A stretch of 44,417 nt of DNA from Cognatiluteimonas telluris (GCF_011320095.1 NZ_JAANOY010000018.1:1-44417); one strand, 5' to 3'; positions 10,724 to 21,700 are shown, numbered from the stretch's first letter. Notes: a model not told the origin generated them from the letters alone. Made by a program: numbers and translations.

Positions 10724-11143
10724 ATGCTGCACATCGCCGACAACGTCGAGATCGCCGACGACGAACTGCTCGAGCGCTTCGTGCGCGCCACCGGCCCGGG
10801 CGGCCAGAACGTCAACAAGGTCGCCACCGCGGTCGAACTGCGTTTCGATGTCGCGCGATCACCGTCGCTGCCCGAAGCGGTACGCGAGCGCCTGCTGGCC
10901 AAGCGCGACCGCCGCCTGACCAGCGAGGGCGTCTTCGTCATCAGCGCACAACGCTTCCGCACCCAGGAGCGCAATCGCGAGGATGCACGCCTGCGGCTGG
11001 CGGCCTTCATCGGTTCGGGCCTGCGCGCGCCGACGCCGCGCATCGCCACCCGGCCCACGCGCGCGTCGAAACAGCGCCGCCTGGACGCCAAGCGCGGACG
11101 CAGTACGATCAAGCAGGGGCGCACGCAGCGCGACTGGGACTGA
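10724..11143 (+). CDS. arfB: Alternative ribosome-rescue peptidyl-tRNA hydrolase ArfB
   Basis: 139 residues, the E. coli ArfB (YaeJ) length. It enters the A site of ribosomes stalled without a stop codon and hydrolyses the peptidyl-tRNA. The catalytic GGQ lies at residues 26-28 in ATGPGGQNVNKV. The C-terminal basic tail (SKQRRLDAKRGRSTIKQGR), which binds the mRNA channel, is present, separating ArfB from release factors 1 and 2. It sits between truC and an acyltransferase on the same strand. Confidence 0.94.
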   Translation: MLHIADNVEIADDELLERFVRATGPGGQNVNKVATAVELRFDVARSPSLPEAVRERLLAKRDRRLTSEGVFVISAQRFRTQERNREDARLRLAAFIGSGLRAPTPRIATRPTRASKQRRLDAKRGRSTIKQGRTQRDWD

Positions 11144-11152
11144 CGGCAACCA

Positions 11153-11761
11153 ATGGGCGAGGATTCGACCGCGAGCGACATCGTGTTGCCGCTGCCGCCC
11201 AATGCGCCGCGCACCGGCGGTCGCTTCGGGCGCTGGCTCGGACGCAGCGCCCTGCGCCTGGGCGGCTGGCGTATGGTCGGCGCCTTCCCCGACATTCCCA
11301 AGCTGGTACTGGTCGGCGCCCCGCACTCGTCCAATTGGGATGGCATCTGGGGCTTCGCGGCAAAGCTCGCCCTGGGCCTGGACATCAAGATCCTGGGCAA
11401 GCGCGAGCTTTTCTGGTGGCCGCTGGCGCCGGTCCTGAGGTGGCTGGGCGTGATCGCGGTCGACCGCAACGCGGCCAGTGGCGTGGTCGAGCAGCTTGCG
11501 ACGCTGATCGGCAGTTCTGACAAATTCTGGTTCGGATTGGCCCCGGAGGGCACCCGCAAGCCGGTCCGGCAGTGGAAGACCGGGTTCTGGAAGATCGCCC
11601 GGGCGGCCGGAGTCCCGGTCCTGCCGGCCTATTTCCACTATCCCGACAAAGTGATCGGGATCGGCCCCCCTGTTGAGCTTTCGGACGACATGGCCGCCGA
11701 CATGGCTCAACTGCGTATCTGGTATCGGCCCTGGCAGGGTCGGCACCACGGGACGGAGTGA
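11153..11761 (+). CDS. PlsC-like 1-acyl-glycerol-phosphate acyltransferase family protein
   Basis: 202 residues. Acyltransferase motif I is HSSNWD (H58-x4-D63), and motif III is APEGTRK (EGTR at 132-135). A basic amphipathic N-terminus precedes them. The protein probably acylates a lysophospholipid or related acceptor at the inner membrane; the substrate cannot be read from sequence. It begins 9 nt after the arfB stop, so it probably shares its transcript. Its 3' end is followed after 15 nt by a sigma-54 promoter, which separates it from the downstream polysaccharide genes. Confidence 0.85.
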   Translation: MGEDSTASDIVLPLPPNAPRTGGRFGRWLGRSALRLGGWRMVGAFPDIPKLVLVGAPHSSNWDGIWGFAAKLALGLDIKILGKRELFWWPLAPVLRWLGVIAVDRNAASGVVEQLATLIGSSDKFWFGLAPEGTRKPVRQWKTGFWKIARAAGVPVLPAYFHYPDKVIGIGPPVELSDDMAADMAQLRIWYRPWQGRHHGTE

Positions 11762-11776
11762 GTGCTCCCGAGCAAA

Positions 11777-11792
11777 TGGCACGCCAATTGCT
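11777..11792 (+). promoter_or_regulatory. Sigma-54 (RpoN) promoter of the epimerase-glycosyltransferase operon
   Basis: TGGCACG-CCAA-TTGCT matches the -24/-12 consensus at every conserved position, with GG and GC separated by the required 10 nt. The predicted transcription start is about 11803, leaving a leader of about 61 nt before the ATG at 11864. It lies in the only non-coding gap upstream of the operon and points the right way. RpoN promoters need an enhancer-binding ATPase; none is encoded in this window. Confidence 0.82.
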
Positions 11793-11863
11793 TGCGCATG
11801 GTCACGGTTTCATCAATGCTGTGTGAGGATCCGACGGCCGCGCCGCGGGTCGAGGGGAAGGGC

Positions 11864-12892
<1,029 letters not shown>

Positions 12893-14233
12893 CACGATCG
12901 GACTGCTGCGCGGGCCCGACAAGACCGTACCGACTCCCGCGGAAGACTGGCGCAAGGCGATCGTCGACGTCGTCATTCCGGCATTCAAGGAAGAGGACAA
13001 CATCGTCCACTGCCTGGCGTCGCTGGCGCGCCAGACCATGCGCCCGCGCAACGTCATCCTGGTCGAGGACGGGGCGAAGGACCAGACCGTGCCGCGCGCG
13101 CGCGAATACGCCGCGGCCGCCGGGCTCGACCTGACCGTCATCGAACGCGCGGCGTCGATCGGCAAGACGCCGACGATCAAGCGCCAGGCGCGCGAGTTCG
13201 ACTCCGACGTGGAGTTCATCCTCGACGGCGACACCTTTCTGGAGTCGCCGGACTACATCGCCCGCTGCGTGGAAGAGCTCTACCAGGGCGTCGGCATCGC
13301 CAGCGCCTGCGGCACGATCCTGCCGATGCGGCCAACCGATCGCCACGCGCTGGCGCAGACCCCGGAATTCCAGCGCTGGCATGGCGCGCCGACCTACGAC
13401 GACCCGCACGCGCGGCGCGGCGCGTTGCATGCGCTGTGGTGGTGGACCACCAACATCTACCGCGAGTGCCTGTACCTGTTCCTGCAGCGTTTTGTCTACA
13501 AGGGACAGATGGTGTTCTTCGGCAGCATCACCAACCCGGTGGGTTGCGCGGTTGCCTATCGGCGCAAGTACATCGCCGATCTCTTCGACCATTACGAGCC
13601 GCTGTTCGGCGACGACCTGACCAACTCCGAGGACATCTTCATCGGCTTCGCGCTCAACTACGAGGGCTACCGCAACATCCAGCTGCAGGACGTGCTGGCG
13701 CGTTCCGAGGAACCGGAAGTCCAGCGGCTGCCGCGGCAGATCTACCTGTGGTCGTCGTCGTTCCTGCAAAGCTGCTACTACTTCGACGCGCTGCTGCGCA
13801 CGCCATTCAAGACCGTCAAGCGCTGGCGCAAGGCCCGGCGCGACCGCGCCAGCGGCGAGGCGCAGCGGATCGAGGAACTGCGCAAGGTCAAGGAGCAGTA
13901 CCGGCAGCCGTTCGGCAAGGCGTACACGCTCCAATACGGCCGGCCGATCGGCTGGGCAATGTTCCTGGCGGCGCTGGAAAAGGTCGCCTTCCCGACCGCG
14001 CTGGTGATCATGCTGGTCCTGCGCATGTGGGAGGCGCTGGCGGTCACGCTGGTGGCCGAACTGGTGGTGTCGCTGGCGGTGCTGTTCGTGGTCTCGCGCG
14101 GCGCGCGCATCGCCACCGTGCTCAAGGGCATCGTGATCACGCCCCTGCGTTACCTGCTGATCGTGGCCGATACCTTGACGATGCTGCGCTTCGCCAGCGA
14201 CCTGTGGATCACCGGCAACCGGAAGTGGCGCAA

Positions 14234-15676
14234 ATGAGCCTTCGTACCCCGCTCGCCGCGCTGGCGATGGCCGTGCTGGCGACACTGCCGGCGATGGCAC
14301 GCGCGCAGGACGCCTCCAACGGCTACCAGCAGGCGCTGGAAGCGGGCTGGAACGGTCGCTACGGCGACGCCCTGGCGCGCATCGATGCCTATCTGGCGAC
14401 CCATCCCGACGACCGCGCCGCGCAACTGGATCGCGCCCGCTTCCTGGCGTGGCGCGGCGACTATGCCGCCGCCAACACCGCCTTGTCGAAATTCCCCGAC
14501 GGTGATGCCGAGGCCGCCGGCCTGCGCGCGCGCACGCTGGCCTGGGCCGGGAGGCGCGACGCCGCGCTGGCGCTCAATACACCGCTCTACGAGGCAACAC
14601 CCGACGACTACGACCTGGCCTGGACCCAGGCCCTGGCGCTGCACCAGGGCGAATGGCCGCAGCGTGCGCTGCCGGCGCTGGCGATGGTCCAGTCGCTGAA
14701 ACCCGACAGCGCCGATACCCGCTCGCTGCGCGACGCGGTTCGCCTGCCGCTGTTCTCAATGGTGTCGATGCCGTTGTCGATCTACAGCGATTCGGACGAC
14801 ATCGAGATCCGCAGCATCGGCGCCGGCGCCAGCCTGTGGCTGGGCGACCAGTGGCGGCTGCTGGCCGATGGCCTGCGGCGCGCACATTCGGCGCCGGCGA
14901 CGGGACCGTTCGCCCCCCTGGGTGGTGGCAACTCGGTCGATGAAACCCGAGCGGGCGTGGGCCTGCGCTATGCGCCGTCGCCCGAGGTCGCGGTGGAAGG
15001 CTGGCTGGGGCGTTCTCACCTGGACGACGACACGCCGGCCACGGACGATGCGACGATCGGCCGCCTGTCGCTCTCCCAGCGCGTCAACGATTCGGTTTCC
15101 TACACGCTGACCGCCGACCGCGATCGCATCGATGCATCGCCGCGCGCCCTGGCCGTGGTTCGCAACGGACTGACGGCGGACCTGCACTGGACGCCGGGAT
15201 TGCGGGATACGGTTTCAGGCCGCGCCAGCCTGCAGGACTTCGACGACGACAACCGCCGGCAGTCGCTGCTGCTGGACTACCGGCATGCGACCTGGCGCGG
15301 CGACCATGTCATGTTCGACCTCGGCGGCCAGGCCGAATGGCAGCACAACACCAGCAACACCGGCAACGGCTACTACAGCCCGGATCGTTACGTGCGCGTC
15401 GCGCCGCAGGCGTCGGCGTACGTCGGGCTGTCGCCCGATGCCGGGCTGTACCTGTCCGCGGCGCTGGGCGTCCAGCGTGACGAGACCTTCGACAGCTGGA
15501 AGCGCGCCGGCGACGTCAACGCCGAGCTGACGCTGGGCATCTACAGTCCCTGGCAGCTGGTGGCGCGCGTCGGTTACAGCCAGCGCCTGAACCAGTTCGG
15601 CCGCTACGAAGGCCGCACCGGCGGCCTCGAACTGCGCTATCGGTTCTGCGCCTATCGCGCAGGTCGCTGTCCCTGA
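14234..15676 (+). CDS. Outer-membrane TPR/beta-barrel protein, putative polysaccharide exporter (YaiO/PgaA-like layout)
   Basis: 480 residues. The signal peptide ends ARAQDA (about residue 24). Residues 26-170 form TPR-like helix pairs (GYQQALEAGWNGRYGDALARIDAYLATHPDD and following). From about 175 to 471 are alternating beta-strand segments typical of an outer-membrane barrel, with strands ending in aromatic residues. The last strand (LELRYRF) is followed by a short tail with two cysteines, which is unusual for a barrel C-terminus. The TPR-then-barrel order is that of exporters such as PgaA, BcsC and AlgK/AlgE. Its ATG overlaps the glycosyltransferase stop (ATGA), so the two are translationally coupled. 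The export role is inferred. Confidence 0.8.
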   Translation: MSLRTPLAALAMAVLATLPAMARAQDASNGYQQALEAGWNGRYGDALARIDAYLATHPDDRAAQLDRARFLAWRGDYAAANTALSKFPDGDAEAAGLRARTLAWAGRRDAALALNTPLYEATPDDYDLAWTQALALHQGEWPQRALPALAMVQSLKPDSADTRSLRDAVRLPLFSMVSMPLSIYSDSDDIEIRSIGAGASLWLGDQWRLLADGLRRAHSAPATGPFAPLGGGNSVDETRAGVGLRYAPSPEVAVEGWLGRSHLDDDTPATDDATIGRLSLSQRVNDSVSYTLTADRDRIDASPRALAVVRNGLTADLHWTPGLRDTVSGRASLQDFDDDNRRQSLLLDYRHATWRGDHVMFDLGGQAEWQHNTSNTGNGYYSPDRYVRVAPQASAYVGLSPDAGLYLSAALGVQRDETFDSWKRAGDVNAELTLGIYSPWQLVARVGYSQRLNQFGRYEGRTGGLELRYRFCAYRAGRCP

Positions 15677-15688
15677 GAGTCGACGGGA

Positions 15689-16639
15689 TTACGGCGCCAG
15701 TCCGGTGCCGTCGCGCGGCGCAGGCTGGATGAGGTCGACGAAGGCGCGCGCGTGCGCCGACAGCCTGCGGCTCTTGCGGGTGACCACGCCGTAACTGCGC
15801 GAGGGGAAATATGCGGCCAGCGAGCGCGCGGCGATGCGGGTGCGATCGAGCTCGGTGAGGCAGATCGCGGTCACGATCGAAATCCCCAGGCCCATCGCCA
15901 CGTACTGCTTGATCACTTCCCAGCCGCCGACTTCCAACGCCACCGTGTACGGCACCCGGTTGCGCTGGAACACCAGGTCGACCAGCCGGTAGGTCGTCAG
16001 CCGCTGCGGCGGCAGGATCAGCCCGTAGGGCGACAGGTCCTCCAGCGCCACCTCGCGCCGGGTCGCCAGCGGATGGTCGAGCGGGGTGATCAGCATCGGT
16101 TCGAACTGGTAGACGGGCCGGTACTCCAGGTCCGCCGGCACGTCCAGCATCGAGCCCACGGCCAGGTCCACCGCATCCGAGCGCAGCAGGTCCAGCCCAC
16201 TGGCGCCGGTGACGTTGTGCAGGCGTAGCCGCACCCCGGGCTGGCGCTGGCGGAAGGCGTCCACGATCCCCGGCAGCAGGTAGAGGATGGTCGAGCTGCC
16301 GGCGGCCACGTCCAGGTCGCCGGCGTCCAGGCCGCGGATCTGTTCCTGGAAGGCCCCGTCCAGGCCATCGAGGCCTTCGACCAGCGGCCGCGCCAGCGCG
16401 TACAGCGCATCGCCCTCGCGGGTCGGCAGCAGCCGGCGGCCGCTGCGCTCGAGCAGCTTGACCCCCAATTCACGCTCCAGGGCCTGCAATTGCAGGGTGA
16501 TCGCGGGCTGGCTGACGTACAGCGACTCGGCCGCGCGCGACACCGAGCCCAGGCGGACGGTCTGGCAGAAGGCTCGCAGCGGCTTCAGACGGTCGGCCTT
16601 GTAGGCGAATCGCGGTGCCGCGGGCTGGCGTCCGGCCAT
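15689..16639 (-). CDS. LysR-type transcriptional regulator (CysB-like)
   Basis: 316 residues. The N-terminal winged helix-turn-helix covers residues 19-78 (LRAFCQTVRLGSVSRAAESLYVSQPAITLQLQALERELGVKLLER). The C-terminal periplasmic-binding-protein-like effector domain spans about 105-305. The HTH and the effector region (GWEVIKQYVAMGLGISIVTAICL) look most like the CysB/Cbl group. It is divergent from aceB across a 141-nt gap that contains direct repeats and overlapping promoters, so control of the glyoxylate shunt and of itself is likely; this is inferred from position. Its stop lies 12 nt from the convergent outer-membrane protein gene. Confidence 0.9.
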   Translation of the reverse strand: MAGRQPAAPRFAYKADRLKPLRAFCQTVRLGSVSRAAESLYVSQPAITLQLQALERELGVKLLERSGRRLLPTREGDALYALARPLVEGLDGLDGAFQEQIRGLDAGDLDVAAGSSTILYLLPGIVDAFRQRQPGVRLRLHNVTGASGLDLLRSDAVDLAVGSMLDVPADLEYRPVYQFEPMLITPLDHPLATRREVALEDLSPYGLILPPQRLTTYRLVDLVFQRNRVPYTVALEVGGWEVIKQYVAMGLGISIVTAICLTELDRTRIAARSLAAYFPSRSYGVVTRKSRRLSAHARAFVDLIQPAPRDGTGLAP

Positions 16640-16650
16640 TGGCAGGGCTC

Positions 16651-16683
16651 TGTATAAGTCCAGCTAATGGTACGCATTGTCAA
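16651..16683 (-). promoter_or_regulatory. Candidate promoter of the LysR gene
   Basis: On the minus strand TTGACA (16683-16678) and TATACA (16656-16651) are both near consensus but 21 nt apart. With TATACA as the -10, transcription would start only about 5 nt before the ATG. Confidence 0.35.
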
Positions 16684-16704
16684 AACTGGTTTGTCAAATA
16701 ACGT
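16677..16704 (+). promoter_or_regulatory. aceB promoter with repeated TTGTCAAA operator
   Basis: TTGTCA (16677-16682), a 16-nt spacer and TAACGT (16699-16704) form a plausible sigma-70 promoter about 75 nt before aceB. TTGTCAAA occurs twice (16677-16684 and 16691-16698, 14 nt apart), and GTACGC occurs at 16670-16675 and 16703-16708, 33 nt apart. Such spaced repeats in a divergent gap are likely binding sites for the adjacent LysR protein. Confidence 0.5.
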
Positions 16705-16780
16705 ACGCCAGCGGATTGTCGGCGACGGCGCACCCCGACCGTGGCACCCACGGCCGCCACGAACGCAAGGAGGCACTCCC

Positions 16781-18400
16781 ATGGTGGCAGTCCTGAAACC
16801 GCAGGCCGGCGACGCCCTCGTGCTGACCCGCCAGCTCCCGGGGCAGGCCGAGCTGCTGCCCGCGGCCGCCCGGGTCTTCCTGGCCGAGCTGCACCGACGC
16901 TTCGAGCCCGAACGCCAGGCGCGCTTGGCGGCGCGGATCGAACGCCAGGCGTGCTTCGATGCCGGCGGCCTGCCCGACTTCCGCGCCGACACCGCCGAAC
17001 TGCGGGCGGGCGACTGGCAGGTTTCGGAACTCCCGGCAGCGCTCCTCGACCGGCGGGTGGAGATCACCGGCCCGGTCGATCCGAAGATGGTCATCAACGC
17101 GCTCAACGCCGGCGCGCAGGTGTACATGGCCGACTTCGAGGACTCGACCGCGCCGACCTGGGCCAACCTCGTCGGCGGCCAGCAGGCGCTGCGCGCCGCG
17201 GTCGCCGGCACGCTGGAATTCGACGCGCCCGGCGGCAAGCACTACGCCCTGCGTCCGTTCGCCGAACAGGCGGTGCTGATGGTGCGGCCACGCGGCTGGC
17301 ACCTGGACGAGAAGCACGTGCAGGTCGACGGCCAGCCGATGAGCGCGAGCCTGTTCGACCTGGGCCTGTTCGCGTTCCACAACGCGCGCGCGCTGGCGGC
17401 GAAGGACCGCGGCCCCTACTTCTACCTGCCCAAGCTGCAGTCGATGGAGGAAGCCGCGCTGTGGGACGCGGTGCTGGCGCACATCGAGCGTGCCCTCGGC
17501 CTGCCGGCCGGGCGGATGAAGGTCACGGTGCTGATCGAAACGCTGCCGGCGGCATTCGAGATGGACGAGATCCTGCATGCGCTGCGCACGCGCGTGGCCG
17601 GCCTCAACTGCGGGCGCTGGGACTACATTTTTTCCTACATCAAGACCTTCCGCGCCCATCGCGACAAGGTGCTGCCCGAGCGCGGGCAGGTGGCGATGAC
17701 GCAACCGTTCCTGAAAGCGTATTGCGACCTGCTGATCCGCACCTGCCACCGCCGCGGCGCGCATGCGATGGGTGGGATGGCGGCGCAGATCCCGATCCCG
17801 CGCGACCTGGAAGCCAACGCCGCGGCGCTGTCGCGGGTGCGCGAAGACAAGCAGCGCGAGGCGCGCGCGGGGTGCGACGGCACCTGGGTCGCGCATCCGG
17901 CGCTGGTGCCGCTGGCGCGCGACGTCTTCGACGAACACCTGCCGTGCAAGCACCAGCACCGCGTGCGCCGAGACGACGCGCAGGTGACGCGCGACGACCT
18001 GGTCGCGCCACCGCTGGGCAGCATCAGCCGCGCCGGCTTCGACAACAACGTCGAGGTCTGCGTGCGTTACCTCGCCGCCTGGCTCGACGGCCAGGGCTGC
18101 GTGCCGATCCACTGGCTGATGGAGGACGCGGCGACCGCCGAGATCGCGCGTGCGCAGCTGTGGCAGTGGCTGCATGCCGGCGACGGCGACCGCACGGGCC
18201 TGCACCTAGCTGATGGCACGTCGATCGACTTCGCGCTGTTCGAGCGCGCGCTGATCGGATTGCCGAGCCGGCTCGCCGCGCAGGGCGCGATGCCCGGCGC
18301 GGACCACGTCGATGCGGCGATCGCGCTGCTCGACGAACTCACCCACCGCGACACGCTCGCCGAATTCCTCACCCTGCCCGCGTATGACCTGATCGACTGA
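16781..18400 (+). CDS. aceB: Malate synthase A
   Basis: 539 residues (533 in E. coli). It condenses glyoxylate and acetyl-CoA to malate. The start at 16781 is set by a perfect AAGGAGG at 16767-16773, 7 nt upstream; the open frame to 16667 is the promoter region. Family signatures include [51 protein letters not shown] and [14 protein letters not shown]. It is followed 65 nt downstream by aceA. No aceK is present. Probably controlled by the divergent LysR gene. Confidence 0.97.
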   Translation: MVAVLKPQAGDALVLTRQLPGQAELLPAAARVFLAELHRRFEPERQARLAARIERQACFDAGGLPDFRADTAELRAGDWQVSELPAALLDRRVEITGPVDPKMVINALNAGAQVYMADFEDSTAPTWANLVGGQQALRAAVAGTLEFDAPGGKHYALRPFAEQAVLMVRPRGWHLDEKHVQVDGQPMSASLFDLGLFAFHNARALAAKDRGPYFYLPKLQSMEEAALWDAVLAHIERALGLPAGRMKVTVLIETLPAAFEMDEILHALRTRVAGLNCGRWDYIFSYIKTFRAHRDKVLPERGQVAMTQPFLKAYCDLLIRTCHRRGAHAMGGMAAQIPIPRDLEANAAALSRVREDKQREARAGCDGTWVAHPALVPLARDVFDEHLPCKHQHRVRRDDAQVTRDDLVAPPLGSISRAGFDNNVEVCVRYLAAWLDGQGCVPIHWLMEDAATAEIARAQLWQWLHAGDGDRTGLHLADGTSIDFALFERALIGLPSRLAAQGAMPGADHVDAAIALLDELTHRDTLAEFLTLPAYDLID

Positions 18401-18465
18401 GCGATGGCCGCCGCGAACGCGGATTGCGCTGTCGCGCCACCACCCTCGACGCCAAGGACCGACAC

Positions 18466-19782
18466 ATGAAGACCACGTTGCCGACCGCCGAACAACTCAA
18501 GCTGGACTGGAGCAACAACGCGCGCTGGGAGGGCATCTCCCGCAACTACGCGGCCGAGGACGTCGTGCGCCTGCGCGGCACCGTCGCGATCGAGCACTCG
18601 CTGGCCAGGCTGGGCGCGGAAAAGCTGTGGCGCGCGCTGCACGGCGAGGACTTCGTCGCCGCGCTGGGCGCGCTCACCGGCAACCAGGCGATGCAGCAGG
18701 TCAAGGCCGGGCTCAAGGCGATCTACCTCTCGGGCTGGCAGGTCGCGGCCGACGCCAACGTCGCCGGCGAGATGTATCCCGACCAGTCGCTGTATCCGGC
18801 CAACTCGGTGCCGCTGGTGGTCAAGCGCATCAACAACGCGCTGCTGCGCGCCGACCAGCTGCAGCACGCCGAGGGTGACGACAGCATCGACTTCCTGCAG
18901 CCGATCGTCGCCGACGCCGAGGCGGGTTTCGGCGGGGTGCTCAATGCCTTCGAACTGATGAAGGCGATGATCGAGGCCGGCGCCGCCGGCGTGCATTTCG
19001 AGGACCAGCTGGCCAGCGCCAAGAAGTGCGGGCACATGGGCGGCAAGGTGCTGGTGCCGACCCGGGAGGCCGTCGAGAAGCTGACGGCCGCGCGCCTGGC
19101 GGCCGATGTCATGGGCGTGCCGACGCTGATCGTCGCCCGCACCGACGCCGAGGCGGCCGACCTGCTCACCTCGGACATCGACGCCAACGACAAGCCGTTC
19201 TGCACTGGCGAGCGCACCGTCGAAGGCTTCTTCAAGACCCGCAAGGGCCTGGAGCAGGCGGTCTCGCGCGGCCTGGCCTATGCGCCGCATGCGGACCTGG
19301 TCTGGTGCGAGACCGGCAAGCCGGACCTGGCCTTCGCGCGCGCGTTCGCCGAAGGCATCCATGCGAAATATCCGGGCAAGCTGCTGGCGTACAACTGCTC
19401 GCCCAGCTTCAACTGGAAGCAGAACCTGGACGACGCCACGATCGCGAAGTTCCAGCGCGAGCTGGCGGCGATGGGCTACAGGTTCCAGTTCATTACCCTG
19501 GCGGGATTCCATGCGCTGAACTACTCGATGTTCCACCTCGCCCATGGCTATGCGCGGCGGCAGATGAGCGCTTTCGTCGAACTGCAGCAGGCCGAGTTCG
19601 CCGCCGCCGGGCAGGGCTTCACCGCGGTCAAGCACCAGCGCGAGGTGGGCACCGGCTACTTCGACTCGGTGGCGCAGGCGATCCAGGGCGCGCAATCCTC
19701 GACGGTCGCCTTGAAGGGCTCGACCGAAGAAGCGCAATTCCACGCGCCGCCGTCGCCGCCCGAGGCTGCCGCCGCCGCGTAG
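18466..19782 (+). CDS. aceA: Isocitrate lyase
   Basis: 438 residues. It cleaves isocitrate to glyoxylate and succinate and feeds malate synthase, allowing growth on acetate and fatty acids. The catalytic loop KKCGHMGGK has C188. Mg-binding and substrate residues lie in [12 protein letters not shown] and [19 protein letters not shown] is also conserved. The start at 18466 has AAGGA upstream and begins [15 protein letters not shown] as in the family. The last 15 residues are a Pro/Ala-rich tail. It ends 35 nt before the convergent antiporter gene. Confidence 0.97.
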   Translation: MKTTLPTAEQLKLDWSNNARWEGISRNYAAEDVVRLRGTVAIEHSLARLGAEKLWRALHGEDFVAALGALTGNQAMQQVKAGLKAIYLSGWQVAADANVAGEMYPDQSLYPANSVPLVVKRINNALLRADQLQHAEGDDSIDFLQPIVADAEAGFGGVLNAFELMKAMIEAGAAGVHFEDQLASAKKCGHMGGKVLVPTREAVEKLTAARLAADVMGVPTLIVARTDAEAADLLTSDIDANDKPFCTGERTVEGFFKTRKGLEQAVSRGLAYAPHADLVWCETGKPDLAFARAFAEGIHAKYPGKLLAYNCSPSFNWKQNLDDATIAKFQRELAAMGYRFQFITLAGFHALNYSMFHLAHGYARRQMSAFVELQQAEFAAAGQGFTAVKHQREVGTGYFDSVAQAIQGAQSSTVALKGSTEEAQFHAPPSPPEAAAAA

Positions 19783-19817
19783 TAAGCGGGAGGACCTCCG
19801 GCGAAGCCAGTCCGCGA

Positions 19818-21563
19818 TCAGCCGGTGATCAGCCGCTCGCCGGCGCCGGCAAACTTCAGCCCGACCTGCAGCACGCGATCGTCCTGGACCGCGCGCACCA
19901 CCAGCAATGCCGGCCCGAGCGCAACCCGGTCGCCGACCTGGGCCTGCTCGTCGAAACGCTCGTCGAACACCTGAGCGGCGGTCGACCTGGCGAAGCGCGG
20001 CGGGATCGCCAGTCCATAGAACGATGCCAGCTCGCCCAACGGGACGTCGCCGGGCAGGCTGAACAGGCCGAACATGTCCTGCTCCGCCTCGCGCGCATCG
20101 GCGCCTTCGGCAAACAGCCAGTCCAGGCGCGCGGCCTGCGCGCTGGGGGCGACGAAGTACGCATAGTCGTTGGGCGCCAGCGCGCCCACTTCGCCGGGCA
20201 GCAGGATGGCGCCGTCGCGCACGGCCATCGCCAGCCGCACCCGCCCCGGCAAGGGCGCGCCGCGTAGCAGCGCACTACCGGGTGCGACCCGGTAGCCGAC
20301 CATCTCGTACTCCAGCTGCCCGGGCAGGTCGAGCTGGATGCGCCGGGTGTTGGGATCGCTGCGTGGCACCGCGACCCCGAACCGGTGCGCCGCGCGCGCC
20401 AGCGTCCAGCCCTGCACCAGCAGAGAGGCCAGCACGACCAGGAAGGCGACGTCGAAATACAGCCGTGCGTTCGGCAATCCGGCCAGCAGCGGGATCGAGG
20501 CCAGGAAGATGCCGACCGCGCCGCGCAGTCCGACCCAGCTGATGAAGCCGATCTCCTGCCAGCGATAGCCGAAGGGCAGCAGGCAGGCCACCACGGCCAC
20601 CGGGCGGGCGACGAACATCAGGAACGCCGCCACCCCCAGCGCCGGCCACAACACCTTGAGCAGTTCGCTGGGCGAGGCCAGCAGGCCCAGCAGCAGGAAC
20701 ATCACCAGCTGCGCGAACCAGGTCGCGGCGTCCTGCACCGCCAGCACGTCGGCGCGCGCGCGCACCGGCCGGTTGGCCACGACGATGCCGGCCAGGTAGA
20801 CGGCGAGGTAGCCGCTGCCGCCGAGCAGGTTGGTGGCCGCGAACAGCGCCACCGCCGACGCCAGCGCCAGCCACGGATGCAGGCCCGAAGGCAGCGACAC
20901 CCGGTTCAGCGCCGCGACGATGCCGCGGCCGCCGGCATAACCGGCGCCCAGGCCCAGCACGATCGCCCACACCAGCTCAATCGCCATCCGCACGGCACCG
21001 ACCTCGGCGCCGACGTCACGCGCCGCCAGCCAGCTGGTCAGCGCGACGGTCAGGAACACCGCGGCCGGATCGTTGCTGCCCGATTCGATCTCCAGGGTGG
21101 CGCCGCTGCGCCGCTGCAGGTGCAGGCCGCCGGCCCGCAACAGGAAGAACACCGCCGCCGCGTCGGTCGAGGCGACGATGGTACCCAGCAGCAGCCCCTC
21201 CACCGGCGGCAGGTCGAGCAGCTTCATCGCCGCCAGTGCGGTGAGCACCGCGGTCAGCACCACTCCCACGCTCGCCAGCACCAGCGCCGGCACGACGCTG
21301 CCGCGCACCTGCGCCGCGCGCGTTCGCAGGCCGCCGTCGAACAGGATCACGCTCAGCGCCAGCGCGCCGACCAGGAAGGTGAAGCGGGTGTCGTTGTAAC
21401 GGATGCCGCCGATGCCGTCTTCGCCCAGCAGCAGGCCGAGCATCAGGAACACCAGCAGCAGCGGAGCGCCGAAGCGCCGCGCGAGCACCGAGGAGGCGAT
21501 CCCCACCAGGATCAGCAGCGAGCCGCCGAGCAGGGTGAGCTCGATTGCGTGCAGGCTCTCCAA
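19818..21563 (-). CDS. cvrA: K+/H+ antiporter, CvrA/NhaP2 type (CPA1)
   Basis: 581 residues. The start codon is TTG at 21563, with GGAG 6 nt upstream; the protein begins at the position expected for the family. About 12 membrane helices fill residues 8-390, including LFDGGLRT, IVASTDAAAVFFLLR and ESGSNDPAAVFLT, the acid-rich ion path of NhaP-type exchangers. A TrkA-C (RCK_C) domain follows at about 405-490 and a CorC/HlyC-like domain at the C-terminus. It exchanges K+ (or Na+) for protons at the inner membrane and is thought to serve volume or pH control. It faces aceA and lies downstream of the oxygenase gene on the same strand. Confidence 0.92.
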   Translation of the reverse strand: MESLHAIELTLLGGSLLILVGIASSVLARRFGAPLLLVFLMLGLLLGEDGIGGIRYNDTRFTFLVGALALSVILFDGGLRTRAAQVRGSVVPALVLASVGVVLTAVLTALAAMKLLDLPPVEGLLLGTIVASTDAAAVFFLLRAGGLHLQRRSGATLEIESGSNDPAAVFLTVALTSWLAARDVGAEVGAVRMAIELVWAIVLGLGAGYAGGRGIVAALNRVSLPSGLHPWLALASAVALFAATNLLGGSGYLAVYLAGIVVANRPVRARADVLAVQDAATWFAQLVMFLLLGLLASPSELLKVLWPALGVAAFLMFVARPVAVVACLLPFGYRWQEIGFISWVGLRGAVGIFLASIPLLAGLPNARLYFDVAFLVVLASLLVQGWTLARAAHRFGVAVPRSDPNTRRIQLDLPGQLEYEMVGYRVAPGSALLRGAPLPGRVRLAMAVRDGAILLPGEVGALAPNDYAYFVAPSAQAARLDWLFAEGADAREAEQDMFGLFSLPGDVPLGELASFYGLAIPPRFARSTAAQVFDERFDEQAQVGDRVALGPALLVVRAVQDDRVLQVGLKFAGAGERLITG

Positions 21564-21700
21564 GCGCCGCTCCAGTCAGGTCCCCCGGCATCCTAGCAAG
21601 CGCCCGTGGCGGCAATCGGCGCGGCTCCGCGCGCGGCGATCGGCGGCGCGCCGCGATCGCCTGACTGCGGGCGGCGCGCCAACGGCATGGCGGCTCCCGG

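Noticed and set aside
19789-19831. Bidirectional terminator between aceA and cvrA
   Set aside because: GGAGG-A-CCTCC and GATCA-N5-TGATC are short, partly coding and lack U-runs.
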